Of a stretch of DNA of 26,251 bases, positions 6,735 through 14,782 are shown one piece after another. How positions within the stretch are numbered: position 1 is the stretch's first letter; each line of letters begins with the position of its first letter. This DNA comes from Pseudomonadota bacterium. GTDB lineage: Bacteria; Pseudomonadota; Alphaproteobacteria; Rhizobiales; Xanthobacteraceae. The DNA lies in NCBI GenBank assembly GCA_023451825.1, contig JAEXYA010000068.1, positions 1 to 26,251 on the forward strand, in the 5' to 3' direction. The notes beneath the pieces are model-generated. The model did no database searches and was not told where the DNA came from. It saw only the letters and a list, made by a program, of their open reading frames with translations. Both the position numbers and the translations under genes were made by a program.

Positions 6735-7919
6735 TCATCCCCGCGCGGCGAGCAGCAGCGCGCCCAGTGCCGCCGCCGTGCCGATCAGAAACGCCGATCC
6801 ATAGCCGAACAAGCCCGCTGCATACCCGACCGCGGGGGCTGTCACGCCAATCGCCAGATCGAAGAAGGCAATGAAATTCGCGACCGCGCGGCCGCGCTGG
6901 TCGATGGGAACGCGGCGGGTTGCCTCGACGCCCATGGCGGGGAAGATCAGCGAGAAGCCGATGCCCGTTACCAGCGCACCTGCCAGTGCCATCCAGGGAT
7001 CGGTTCCCAACCAGATCATCATCTGGCCGATTGCTTCGATCACCAGCGAGATCACCGCGACGCGGGTGCCGCCGAACCGGTCGGGCCAATGGCTGCCGAT
7101 CAGGCGCACGGCGATATAGCCGACCGAGAACACCGCCAGCGCGATGCCCGCGCCGGACCAGCCACGCGCGGCATAGGTGAGGGCGAGGAAGCTGGTGATG
7201 CCTGCGAACGGAATAGTGGAGAGAAACAGCACCGTGCCGGGGCGCCAGATCAGGCCGATGACCTTGTAGAACGGCACGCGTTCGGTGCTGCCGCTGGTGG
7301 GCATGTCCGGCAGCGTGGCGGCGATGGCGAGCGCGACCAGCGGTGACAGCGCCGCCGTGATGGCGACGCCGGCAAAGCCGAGGGCGCTGTAGATGGCGAG
7401 ACCAAGCGGAGCGCCAAGGCCGAACGCGGAATACATCGCGATGCCCTGCCATGACATCACGAGGCCGGTGCGCTGCGCGCCGAGCCGCCCGATGCTCCAG
7501 TTCATGGCGCCGGTGATGAACAGGCTTTCGCCAAAGCCGAGCGCCACGCGGCCGATCAGCAGCAATCCGAGTTTCGCGATGGCGGGCACCGGCAGCACTG
7601 CTGCGGTCAGGTAAAACAGACCCGCGACCACTGCGAGCGGGAGGCCGAAGCGGATCACCGAGCGCGCGCCGCGATGGTCGCATAGCGTGCCGGCGCGATG
7701 GCGGGTCAGCACGGTCACGACGGATTGCAGGCCGATGGCGAAACCGATGATCACGGTGCCGAAGCCGAGTTGATCATGCAGATAAAGCGAGATCGGGGAC
7801 AGCGGCAGGCCGACCGACAGGAAGCCGAAAAACACGATGGCAATATGCCGGATCAGGCTGTTGCGATCGGGGCGCGTCAGTGGCGCGGGCTTGGAGCGGA
7901 GAGGGGCGTTCTGATTCAT
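6735..7919 (-). CDS. MFS transporter, YfcJ/YhhS-like
   Basis: A 394-residue inner-membrane carrier of the major facilitator superfamily with about 12 hydrophobic segments. The typical loop between helices 2 and 3 is present (RHRAGTLCDHRGARSVIR), and a helix-5 style GIAMYSAFGLGAPLG stretch suggests an efflux-type antiporter. The layout recalls the YfcJ/YhhS group of small MFS proteins, whose substrates are poorly known. The ATG at 7919 has AAAGAAG upstream. The gene stands alone, ends at the terminator shared with tRNA-Leu, and is divergent from the mechanosensitive channel. Family is firm; substrate is unknown. Confidence 0.88.
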   Translation of the reverse strand: MNQNAPLRSKPAPLTRPDRNSLIRHIAIVFFGFLSVGLPLSPISLYLHDQLGFGTVIIGFAIGLQSVVTVLTRHRAGTLCDHRGARSVIRFGLPLAVVAGLFYLTAAVLPVPAIAKLGLLLIGRVALGFGESLFITGAMNWSIGRLGAQRTGLVMSWQGIAMYSAFGLGAPLGLAIYSALGFAGVAITAALSPLVALAIAATLPDMPTSGSTERVPFYKVIGLIWRPGTVLFLSTIPFAGITSFLALTYAARGWSGAGIALAVFSVGYIAVRLIGSHWPDRFGGTRVAVISLVIEAIGQMMIWLGTDPWMALAGALVTGIGFSLIFPAMGVEATRRVPIDQRGRAVANFIAFFDLAIGVTAPAVGYAAGLFGYGSAFLIGTAAALGALLLAARG

Positions 7920-8156
7920 GACGACGTGCTTCTTTAGCCGCGGTCACGCAAAGCGGACCACATCGGAGCACGTTGATTGACGTTAACGCTTACGACCGGG
8001 ATGTCCCTGCGGGCAAGGACCTACGTCGGCCGCGGCCGGCGAGTCAAGCCACCGCCACCCGTGCGTTGCACAGAGCGGAATGCTGCGCTGCATTTACCGC
8101 TGGCACCTCCCGGCGCATCCGGCGTTTGTCCCGCGGGTTCCAACAACGAGTGCTTC

Positions 8157-9314
8157 ATGGATCTGATCGACACATTCGAACGCCTGTTCGGCTGGGTTCC
8201 CGCATGGATGGCGGGGCTCGGGTTGATCGTGTTGGCGATCATCGTCGCGCTTGTCGTGCATAAGACGATGATGCTGCTGGCGCGGCGGGCCGTGGGGCAA
8301 CGTTCTTTCGGTGTCACTTTTCTCAACCGCACCACCGGTCCATCCCGGCTGGCGCTGTGCCTGCTCGCCGTGGCGCTGGTCCTGCCGGTGGCGCCGTTTG
8401 ACGAGGGCGCGCGGCAGCGATTGGCGCAGTTCTTCGTGGTGGCGACCATCGCGCTGGTCGGCTGGCTGTCGATGCGCGCCGTCGATCTCGCTGCGACCCG
8501 CTATCTCGAGCGCCACGAGCTCGACATCGACGAAAACTATCGCGCCCGGAAGCATGTGACGCAGGTGCGGGTGTTCAAGCGCGTGCTCGACATCCTCATC
8601 ACCATCATCGCTGTCTCTACTGCGCTGATGACATTCGAATCCGTCCGGCAATATGGCGTCAGCCTGTTCGCCTCGGCCGGCGCCGCCGGTCTCATCGTCG
8701 GTCTTGCCGCGCGGCCGCTGCTCAGCAATCTCATTGCCGGCGTGCAGATCGCCATCACCCAGCCGATCCGTATCGAGGATGCCGTCATCATCGAGAACGA
8801 GTGGGGCTGGATCGAGGACATCGCCTCGACCTATGTGGTGGTGCGTCTGTGGGACTGGCGGCGCCTGGTGGTGCCGCTGTCCTATTTCATCGAAAAGCCG
8901 TTCCAGAACTGGACGCGCGATGCGGCCTCGCTGATTGGCGCCATCAAGCTGCATGTGGATTACGGCGCCGACATTCCCCGCATCCGCAAGCATCTCGAAC
9001 AGGCCGTGAAGGAAACGGAATTGTGGGATGGCGCGGTGGTCAATCTTCAGGTGGTCGAAAGCCATCCCCTGACGATCGAACTCCGCGCACTGGTCAGCGC
9101 ACGTAACGCTCCACAATCCTGGGACCTCCGCTGCGAGATAAGGGAGAAGCTGCTGGCCTTCCTGCAGGAGCAGATGCCGGAGGCATTGCCGCATCAGCGC
9201 GCTTATCTCGAAATGAATCAGGAGGACGCCGTCACCCTGGTGCCGGCGCAGACCGGCCGGCGCGCGGAAGGGGCGAGCCGCTCGTCTTTCGGGCGGCCCG
9301 CCGTGCCCCGATGA
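8157..9314 (+). CDS. MscS-family mechanosensitive ion channel protein
   Basis: A 385-residue inner-membrane channel expected to open on membrane tension and release solutes after osmotic downshift. Hydrophobic segments lie near residues 20-42, 64-80, 91-112 and 143-160. The pore-type helix and beta domain follow (SAGAAGLIVGLAARPLLSNL at about 173-192, then QPIRIEDAVIIENEWGWIEDI and VPLSYFIEKPFQNWTR). This is the MscS core. I took the ATG at 8157 (MDLIDTFERLF) because the 60 residues before it are Pro/Arg/Cys-rich and look untranslated; the ribosome site is weak. Ion selectivity cannot be read from the sequence. Confidence 0.9.
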   Translation: MDLIDTFERLFGWVPAWMAGLGLIVLAIIVALVVHKTMMLLARRAVGQRSFGVTFLNRTTGPSRLALCLLAVALVLPVAPFDEGARQRLAQFFVVATIALVGWLSMRAVDLAATRYLERHELDIDENYRARKHVTQVRVFKRVLDILITIIAVSTALMTFESVRQYGVSLFASAGAAGLIVGLAARPLLSNLIAGVQIAITQPIRIEDAVIIENEWGWIEDIASTYVVVRLWDWRRLVVPLSYFIEKPFQNWTRDAASLIGAIKLHVDYGADIPRIRKHLEQAVKETELWDGAVVNLQVVESHPLTIELRALVSARNAPQSWDLRCEIREKLLAFLQEQMPEALPHQRAYLEMNQEDAVTLVPAQTGRRAEGASRSSFGRPAVPR

Positions 9315-9454
9315 TCGCCTTCGATGAAGGAATTCGTCCGATCGGTTGCAGTTGTCATTCCGGTTTAGTGCTCCCGTAACGATCTACCGTTAGCAGTGCC
9401 GCCGCGACCCCGGCCCGCGATGATCGCACGGCGTATCAGTCGCCCGGAGCCTCC

Positions 9455-9829
9455 ATGAAATATCTGAGCTACATCTACCGCGCCGCTGCCAATTTCGCTT
9501 TTCTGGCGCTGGTTTATTTCAGCCTGAATTTCATCGGGACCTATCAGCAGCGCGCCATCATCGCGGGCCTTGTGCTGGCCTACGCAGGCATGCGGGCGAT
9601 TTCGGCGCTGCGCAGCTTCGTGTTCTTCAAGGCGATCCAGAAGCTGGAGCTCGAGACCCGCCGTCTCGGCGGCCTTGCCGGCGAAGGGCCGTCGGCCGTC
9701 GCCAGCCGCAAGGCTTTGGTCGGCGATGTCGTGCAGCAGCGTCAAGCCGGCGAGATGAAGGCCTATATCGACCTGTTCTTCCTCGCCATCATCGCGGTGC
9801 TGTGCGTAGCGAAGATCGTGACCGACTAA
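9455..9829 (+). CDS. small membrane protein of unknown function
   Basis: A 124-residue protein with hydrophobic segments near residues 12-30, 34-52 and 104-122, and a soluble, charged middle (KAIQKLELETRRLGGLAGEG). I do not recognise a family. GGAG lies eight bases before the ATG. The gene follows the MscS-type channel by 140 bases on the same strand and converges on the deacetylase gene across a paired REP. No function is proposed. Confidence 0.72.
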   Translation: MKYLSYIYRAAANFAFLALVYFSLNFIGTYQQRAIIAGLVLAYAGMRAISALRSFVFFKAIQKLELETRRLGGLAGEGPSAVASRKALVGDVVQQRQAGEMKAYIDLFFLAIIAVLCVAKIVTD

Positions 9830-9838
9830 ACGCGGAGC

Positions 9839-9932
9839 CGTAGGATGGGTTGAGCGCAGCGAAAACCCATCAGCGGAGCCTGCCGCAGGGTAAAGCGATG
9901 GGTTTTCGCGAAGACGCTCAACCCATCCTACG
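9839..9932. repeat. paired REP element (REPIN), GTAG-GATGGGT type
   Basis: Two inverted REP-like units between convergent genes. Each begins with GTAG, followed by arm GATGGGT, a loop containing AGCG, and arm ACCCATC. The outer 18-base arms (9839-9856 and 9915-9932) are perfectly complementary, and the inner GAAAACCCATC (9861-9871) pairs perfectly with 9897-9907. The layout is the same as the element at 5261, with a different stem sequence. Confidence 0.88.
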
Positions 9933-9940
9933 CAGACTGC

Positions 9941-11179
9941 TTATCTCGGTGCCGCCGCGGCCGTCGGCGAAAGCCCCGGCGGGATCGCGCCCGGAATGGT
10001 CCGGCTTGCTTCACCACGATCGATCAGTCGCGCGATGCCGTCATTCTCGGCGTGGTGCGGCAGCCGCACCAGCGCCTTGATCGGCTTGTTATGCCGTTCG
10101 GCGATATCGAACAATGACCCGCCCGGCACCGGCAGCGCATCGATCGCGGTCATCGCCGGAATGTGTGCGACACGCGGCCATGGCGCCTGTTCAGGCAGCG
10201 GTGTCGTGCCGCGGGGCCGGCGAGCGCGATCGAATTTTTCCGTCAGCGACAGCATCTGGTCGGACGGCGTGATCTGCGGCACCGGCAGCATGTCGACACG
10301 CGCAAAGGCGAAACGCGGCACCTTGTGCCAATGGGTGATGGCGACGGTTTCGGAGACCGGATGCAGCTGCCAGTCCTGCGGGCTTGTCGGCGTCTTCGGC
10401 TTGTCCGGCGTTGCCGCTTCCACATGCACGATGCGATAGCCGCCGGCCTTGAGGTCACGGAGAATGCCGGGCAGGGCCGCCACGGTGCGCGGCTGGATGT
10501 CGTGCAGCAACAGGATGCCTTTGCCCTTGGCCTTCAGGCGCGACAGCGCAAGATTGTGCACGGTCTGCGGCGAGACATGGCGCCAATCATCGGCCGGGAA
10601 ATCGGCGCTCCAGGTCTGGATGCCGCGCGAGGCCAGATAGTCCTCGACGATGCCGGCACGCAGCAGGCCCGGAATGCGGAAGAACGGCGACAATTGCGTC
10701 TCGTCACCGAGCGCCGCCTTGGTGTTGGCAATGCCTTGCTCGATTTCCTGTTGCGCCTGTTCGATCGGCATCCGGTTCATGCTGAGCGGATGATTTTCGC
10801 TATGGGTGCCGACGCTATGACCCTGCCGGATCAGCTTGCGGACGCCGTCCGGAAATTCCTTGGCCATGCGGCCGACCACGAAGAACGTCGCCTTCACGCA
10901 TTCGGAAGCGAGGATATCCAGGATATGGTTCGAGTATTTCGGAATCGGGCCGTCATCGAAGGTCAGCACGACTTCCTTGTCGCGCAGCGGCAGCGTATGG
11001 GCATATTGCATCGTGCCAATGCGCGGATATTCGCGGGGATCGACGACAATGGTGCGCGAGGTGCCGAGCGCGTCGGGATTGTTGCAGGTGTCGGCATATG
11101 CGGGAGCGGTGGATAGCAGCGCCAGACCTGCAAACATGCCGAGAACCGGCACCCGTCGTGCCCGCCTGCCGGTCTTCAT
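9941..11179 (-). CDS. secreted polysaccharide deacetylase (NodB domain), C-terminally extended
   Basis: Predicted exported carbohydrate esterase 4 enzyme removing acetyl groups from an N-acetylated polysaccharide in the envelope. A signal peptide (MKTGRRARRVPVLGMFAGLALLSTAPAYA) precedes NodB motifs: TFDDGP (metal and catalytic Asp), HSENH (metal His pair), FRIPG (motif 3), DDW, and LLLHD (motif 5). After the NodB domain there is an extra tail of roughly 150 residues with no domain I recognise. I chose the ATG at 11179 for the clean signal peptide; in-frame ATGs at 11188, 11203 and 11218 and a GTG at 11248 are possible. It is the downstream member of a tandem pair with the paralogue at 11294-12070. 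Substrate is unknown. Confidence 0.87.
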   Translation of the reverse strand: MKTGRRARRVPVLGMFAGLALLSTAPAYADTCNNPDALGTSRTIVVDPREYPRIGTMQYAHTLPLRDKEVVLTFDDGPIPKYSNHILDILASECVKATFFVVGRMAKEFPDGVRKLIRQGHSVGTHSENHPLSMNRMPIEQAQQEIEQGIANTKAALGDETQLSPFFRIPGLLRAGIVEDYLASRGIQTWSADFPADDWRHVSPQTVHNLALSRLKAKGKGILLLHDIQPRTVAALPGILRDLKAGGYRIVHVEAATPDKPKTPTSPQDWQLHPVSETVAITHWHKVPRFAFARVDMLPVPQITPSDQMLSLTEKFDRARRPRGTTPLPEQAPWPRVAHIPAMTAIDALPVPGGSLFDIAERHNKPIKALVRLPHHAENDGIARLIDRGEASRTIPGAIPPGLSPTAAAAPR

Positions 11180-11293
11180 TACTTCCATCACGCGATCCGT
11201 CATTCCGAATTTTGGCATCCGGAAAACTACCGGCGTGGCCGTAAACACATTGTTAAGTATGTCGGCTCACCCGCCGGATCGTTCGATCCGAGC

Positions 11294-12070
11294 TTATTGC
11301 GAGGCAGGGCGGGGGCTCGCGGTCGGCGGTACGATATGCACGACCTTGTAATTGTTGTCCCTGAGATAGCGCAGGAAATCGGGCAGCATCGCGGCGGTCT
11401 GGCCCTTGGTGTCGTGGAACAGGATAATGCCCTTGCCGGCCGCCTTGACCCGGCTGGTGATCAGGTCGAGCTGCTGCTGCGGCGTCATCGGGTTCCAGTC
11501 GCTCGCCCAGAAGTCAGCCCCGAACACCGCGATCCGGCGGGATTGCAGCATATCGAGCAAAGCCGGGGTCGATTCGAAATAAGGGAAGCGGAAGAACGGC
11601 GTCGACGGCACCGTGGTCGCCCGGCCGTTGAGCGCCATCTCATCTGCCGAGATGCCGCGGTCGATCTGCTCGACGGCCTTTTCATGGCTGACCTTCTTGA
11701 GGTCCGCATGCGCAAAGGTGTGATGCGCGATCGTATGCCCCTCGGCAGCCATCCGCTTCACCAACTGGGGATGGGCGGCCGCGCTCTGGCCGATCATGAA
11801 GAAGGTGGCGCGGACGCATTCCTTGGCCAGCGCGGCCAGGATTTTCGAGGTGGTCGGCGGATTCGGCCCATCGTCGAAAGTCAGCACGACTTCACGATCC
11901 TGCAGCGGCAGCGTCTCGGGAAAACTCTGGGTGCCGACGCGCGGATAGGTCTTCGGATCGACCGTCAGCACGCGTGCCGTGCCGAGCGCATGGGGGGTAG
12001 GGCATGTGTCGGCGCGGGCTGCGATGGTCGAGGCAATCAGCGCAACGATGGCAAGCTTGAACACGATCAA
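11294..12070 (-). CDS. secreted polysaccharide deacetylase (NodB domain)
   Basis: Paralogue of the neighbouring deacetylase; both mature proteins start ADTC...ALGT.R...VDP..YPR.GT, so the pair arose by duplication. NodB motifs are TFDDGPNPP, HHTFAH, FFRFPY, SDW and ILFHDTKG. It ends soon after the catalytic domain, unlike its longer partner. Start choice is difficult. The signal peptide IVFKLAIVALIASTIAARA needs a non-ATG start: TTG at 12070 sits 7 bases after AGGAAAG-type ribosome bases (GGA), and GTG at 12064 is the alternative. An ATG at 12118 would add an unusual charged leader. It is divergent from mgtE. The target polymer is not known. Confidence 0.85.
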   Translation of the reverse strand: MIVFKLAIVALIASTIAARADTCPTPHALGTARVLTVDPKTYPRVGTQSFPETLPLQDREVVLTFDDGPNPPTTSKILAALAKECVRATFFMIGQSAAAHPQLVKRMAAEGHTIAHHTFAHADLKKVSHEKAVEQIDRGISADEMALNGRATTVPSTPFFRFPYFESTPALLDMLQSRRIAVFGADFWASDWNPMTPQQQLDLITSRVKAAGKGIILFHDTKGQTAAMLPDFLRYLRDNNYKVVHIVPPTASPRPASQ

Positions 12071-12230
12071 TTCACTTTCCTGCCGGCGATGTCGCGGGCC
12101 CGATAATTCCGATTGCATCCGTTCGCCGGCGCTGGCACTTGCGAGATCAGAACGCATGCTTTCGGTTGGATAGCGCATTTTCGCCGGAACTGCGCTATCC
12201 GCATTCCTCATAGGTCAGGCGAGGTCCGAC

Positions 12231-13661
12231 ATGACTGACGACGTCGAACTCGCCATGGCACCTGTCCCCGAAAATGCCTCGATCCTCGACCGCATGCCGA
12301 TGCGCGACGGCGAGGGGAACATTCGTCCCGAATTTGTCGAGGCGATCTCGAAGGCGGTCCAGTCGGCCGATGCCGCGTTCCTCTGCGAGGTCGTCGGCGA
12401 ACTGCACGAGGCCGATCTCGGCGACCTCGTCGAAGCACTCGACGCCGATGAACGCGTGCAGCTGATCGAGCTGACCAAAGCCGATTTCGACTTCTCCGCA
12501 CTGAACGAAGTCGATGATGCCGTCCGCGAGGAATTGCTCGAGGAGTTGGAGCCGCAGACCGTCGCCGAAGGCGTCCGCGAACTGGATTCCGACGATGCCG
12601 TCGAACTGCTCGAAGGCGTCGATGAGGACGTGCAGGACGAGATTCTCGACAAGCTGCCGCTGTCCGAGCGCGTGGCCATCGAGCGCAGCCTGACCTATCC
12701 GGAAGAATCCGCCGGCCGCCGGATGCAGACGGAGTTCATCGCCGTCCCGCCGGACTGGAATGTCGGCCAGGCCATCGACTATATGCGCGAGACGCCCGAC
12801 CTGCCGGACCGTTTCTACGAGATCTATTCGGTGGATGCCGAGCAGCGCTGGCAAGGCGCGGTGTCGCTCGACACGCTGCTGCGCGCGCGCCGTCCGGTGC
12901 CGCTGGCCGAACTGATCGACGAGGACCGGCGGCGCGTCTCGGTGCTCGACGACCAGAGCGACGTGGCGCGCATGTTCGGCAAATACAATCTGGTCTCGGC
13001 GCCGGTGGTCGATCCCGACAATCGCCTGGTCGGCGTCATCACCATCGACGACGTCGTCGACGTCATCGAGGAGGAGGCCGACGAAGAGGTCAAGGCGCTG
13101 GGCGGTGTCGCGGCCGATGAAGAACTGTCGGACGACTTCCTCACCATCGCTCGCGGCCGCTTCATGTGGCTGCTAATCAATCTGGCCACCGCATTTTTGG
13201 CGTCGTCGGTGCTCGGCCTGTTCGAGGGGCAGCTCGAACAGATGGTAGCGCTGGCCGTGCTGGCGCCGATCGTGGCGAGCCAGGGCGGCAATGCCGCGAC
13301 CCAGACCATGACCGTGGCCGTCCGCGCGCTGGCGACGCGGCAGCTCAATCCCAACAATGCCTGGCGCATCATCACCCGCGAAGCGCTGGTCGGCCTGATG
13401 AACGGCATCGCCTTTGCGCTGATCACCGGCATCGCGGCGTTCCTGTGGTTCAAGACGCCGGGCCTCGGCATCGTCATCGCGCTGGCGATGATCACCAATC
13501 TCGTCGCCGGTGCCCTCGGCGGCATCCTTATCCCCATGGCGCTGGACCGGGTGAAGGCCGACCCTGCCGTTGCGTCAGGTACATTCGTGACCACGGTCAC
13601 GGATGTGGTCGGCTTCTTCTCCTTCCTCGGCATCGCAACGCTGTGGTTTGGGCTGAAATAG
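12231..13661 (+). CDS. mgtE: magnesium transporter MgtE
   Basis: Inner-membrane Mg2+ channel whose cytoplasmic domains sense Mg2+. The 476 residues show the family order: an acidic N domain of helical repeats (about 30-150), two CBS domains (about 155-280, with VSAPVVDPDNRLVGVITIDDVVDVI), a plug-helix region rich in Glu/Asp, and five C-terminal membrane helices. The signature APIVASQGGNAATQTMTVAVRAL is present, as is the last helix pair LVAGALGGILIPM and TDVVGFFSFLGIATLWF. The ATG at 12231 is preceded by AGGTCAGGCGAGG. I see no Mg2+ riboswitch in the short leader. Assignment is strong. Confidence 0.96.
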   Translation: MTDDVELAMAPVPENASILDRMPMRDGEGNIRPEFVEAISKAVQSADAAFLCEVVGELHEADLGDLVEALDADERVQLIELTKADFDFSALNEVDDAVREELLEELEPQTVAEGVRELDSDDAVELLEGVDEDVQDEILDKLPLSERVAIERSLTYPEESAGRRMQTEFIAVPPDWNVGQAIDYMRETPDLPDRFYEIYSVDAEQRWQGAVSLDTLLRARRPVPLAELIDEDRRRVSVLDDQSDVARMFGKYNLVSAPVVDPDNRLVGVITIDDVVDVIEEEADEEVKALGGVAADEELSDDFLTIARGRFMWLLINLATAFLASSVLGLFEGQLEQMVALAVLAPIVASQGGNAATQTMTVAVRALATRQLNPNNAWRIITREALVGLMNGIAFALITGIAAFLWFKTPGLGIVIALAMITNLVAGALGGILIPMALDRVKADPAVASGTFVTTVTDVVGFFSFLGIATLWFGLK

Positions 13662-13670
13662 GATTGCCGT

Positions 13671-13727
13671 AGGGCGCCATTGGCGTCTTTTTCTGGACCC
13701 AGGGGCGCCAATGGCGTATGCCATGGG
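13671..13727. promoter_or_regulatory. inverted repeat at toxin start, possible operator/attenuator
   Basis: CGCCATTGGCG (13675-13685) is perfectly complementary to CGCCAATGGCG (13706-13716), 20 bases apart. TGGCGTATGCCA (13712-13723) is a further near-palindrome. The right arm contains the toxin ATG and overlaps its AGGGG ribosome site. The left arm followed by TCTTTTT could form a weak mgtE terminator. Antitoxin binding here is an inference. Confidence 0.5.
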
Positions 13728-14061
13728 GATGCCGGCTCCTCGCATCACCGTGGCCGAGACCCCGCTATTCCTGCGCCAGGCCGCTGAAGTCTGGAGCGAG
13801 GACGAACATGTCGAATTCGTCGATTTCATCGCGGCAAACCCGGACGCGGGCGATGTGATCCCGGAGACCGGCGGCGTTCGCAAGGTACGGTGGGGACGCA
13901 GCGGGATTGGCAAGCGGGGCGGTGCACGCGTGGTCTACTTCTATTACGACGGCGATCGCCCACTGTATCTGCTGCTCGTCTATGCGAAGGCGCGCAGGGA
14001 AGATCTTTCACCGGCAGAGAAGCAGGCCGTGCGCAAGTTCGCTGCTATATTGAAGCGATAA
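13711..14061 (+). CDS. RelE/HigB-like toxin of a type II toxin-antitoxin pair
   Basis: A 116-residue protein with the RelE/HigB2 pattern: FVDFIAANPDAGDVIPETGGVRKVRWGRSGIGKRGGARVVYFYY, then PLYLLLVYAKARREDLSPAEKQAVRKFA. Family members cut mRNA at the ribosome and are held inactive by a co-encoded XRE antitoxin. That partner follows 14 bases downstream, the toxin-first order of HigBA and NadS-type pairs. Start ATG at 13711 has AGGGG five bases before it; ATGs at 13723 and 13729 are possible. The ribosome site lies inside an inverted repeat. Toxic activity is inferred from family and context. Confidence 0.87.
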   Translation: MAYAMGMPAPRITVAETPLFLRQAAEVWSEDEHVEFVDFIAANPDAGDVIPETGGVRKVRWGRSGIGKRGGARVVYFYYDGDRPLYLLLVYAKARREDLSPAEKQAVRKFAAILKR

Positions 14062-14075
14062 AGGGACTTCGGATC

Positions 14076-14363
14076 ATGGGCAAATTCGCTGACGAATTGA
14101 TGGAGAGCATGCAGCAGGCCGCTAGTCATGCAGCCGGCCGCAAGGTTCGCGGCATGCGCGTCACCAAGGTCAAAGTTCCTGATGTGAAGGCTATCCGTCG
14201 CTCTCTCAAGATGTCTCAGGATCACTTCGCTGCCGCATTCCGCATCCCGCTCGCCACACTGAAAAACTGGGAGCAGGGGCGTCGTCACCCAGACGCACCA
14301 GCCGCCGCCTATCTCCTGGCCATCAAGCGTCGTCCGAAAGAGGTCATGGAAGCCGTGTCCTGA
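14076..14363 (+). CDS. XRE-family antitoxin partner of the RelE/HigB-like toxin
   Basis: A 95-residue protein. Its N-terminal half (MGKFADELMESMQQAASHAAGRK) is the toxin-facing type of segment seen in NadS/HigA2-like antitoxins. The helix-turn-helix lies at about 42-75 (VKAIRRSLKMSQDHFAAAFRIPLATLKNWEQGRRHPD). It is expected to neutralise the upstream toxin and to repress the operon by binding near the toxin start. AAAGGGA lies about 11 bases before the ATG. The 14-base gap to the toxin gene supports co-transcription. Confidence 0.88.
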   Translation: MGKFADELMESMQQAASHAAGRKVRGMRVTKVKVPDVKAIRRSLKMSQDHFAAAFRIPLATLKNWEQGRRHPDAPAAAYLLAIKRRPKEVMEAVS

Positions 14364-14423
14364 TCCGTCTTCATCGCTCCTTAACGGTATTGCCCGACCA
14401 TCGCGGCTGCGAAGAGGTCGAAC

Positions 14424-14738
14424 ATGCGCTTGCGATTGAAGGCTGACGGACGGATCGTGGAATTGCGGGACGGGGACGAAGTGCCCCTGGCGCCGCTGAT
14501 GCCTGTTACTCCGGAGCCGATCGAGACCCGCGCAACCGAGCCGGAAGTGCGCGATCTGCGCCGCCGCGCCCAACTGACCCAGATCGAATTTGCAGCCCGT
14601 CTCGGCGTGCCCGTCGAAACCATCCGTAACTGGGAGCAGGGCAAACGCTCACCGCGCGGCCCGGCACGGGCGCTACTGGCCGTGATCGCGCACGCGCCGG
14701 AGACTGTGTTCGCCGCGCTGGCGCCTGCCGAGGTCTAA
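14424..14738 (+). CDS. XRE-family regulator, antitoxin-like, without its own toxin
   Basis: A 104-residue protein with a helix-turn-helix (VRDLRRRAQLTQIEFAARLGVPVETIRNWEQGKRSPRGPARALL, about 41-85) of the same NWEQG-type class as the antitoxin just upstream. The N-terminal 40 residues differ and look like a short beta-rich element (MRLRLKADGRIVELRDGDEVPL). GAAGAGG precedes the ATG. It follows the toxin-antitoxin pair by 60 bases on the same strand and may be a third member of that operon or a separate regulator. No second toxin is adjacent. Confidence 0.82.
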   Translation: MRLRLKADGRIVELRDGDEVPLAPLMPVTPEPIETRATEPEVRDLRRRAQLTQIEFAARLGVPVETIRNWEQGKRSPRGPARALLAVIAHAPETVFAALAPAEV

Positions 14739-14782
14739 GTAAACTCTGCGGGCGCGTCATTCGTCTCCGAAAGGAGGACAAC

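Noticed and set aside
12071..12230. Possible Mg2+-sensing riboswitch before mgtE
   Set aside because: The mgtE leader is short and shared with the divergent deacetylase; I see no conserved M-box or ykkC-like features or terminator stem.
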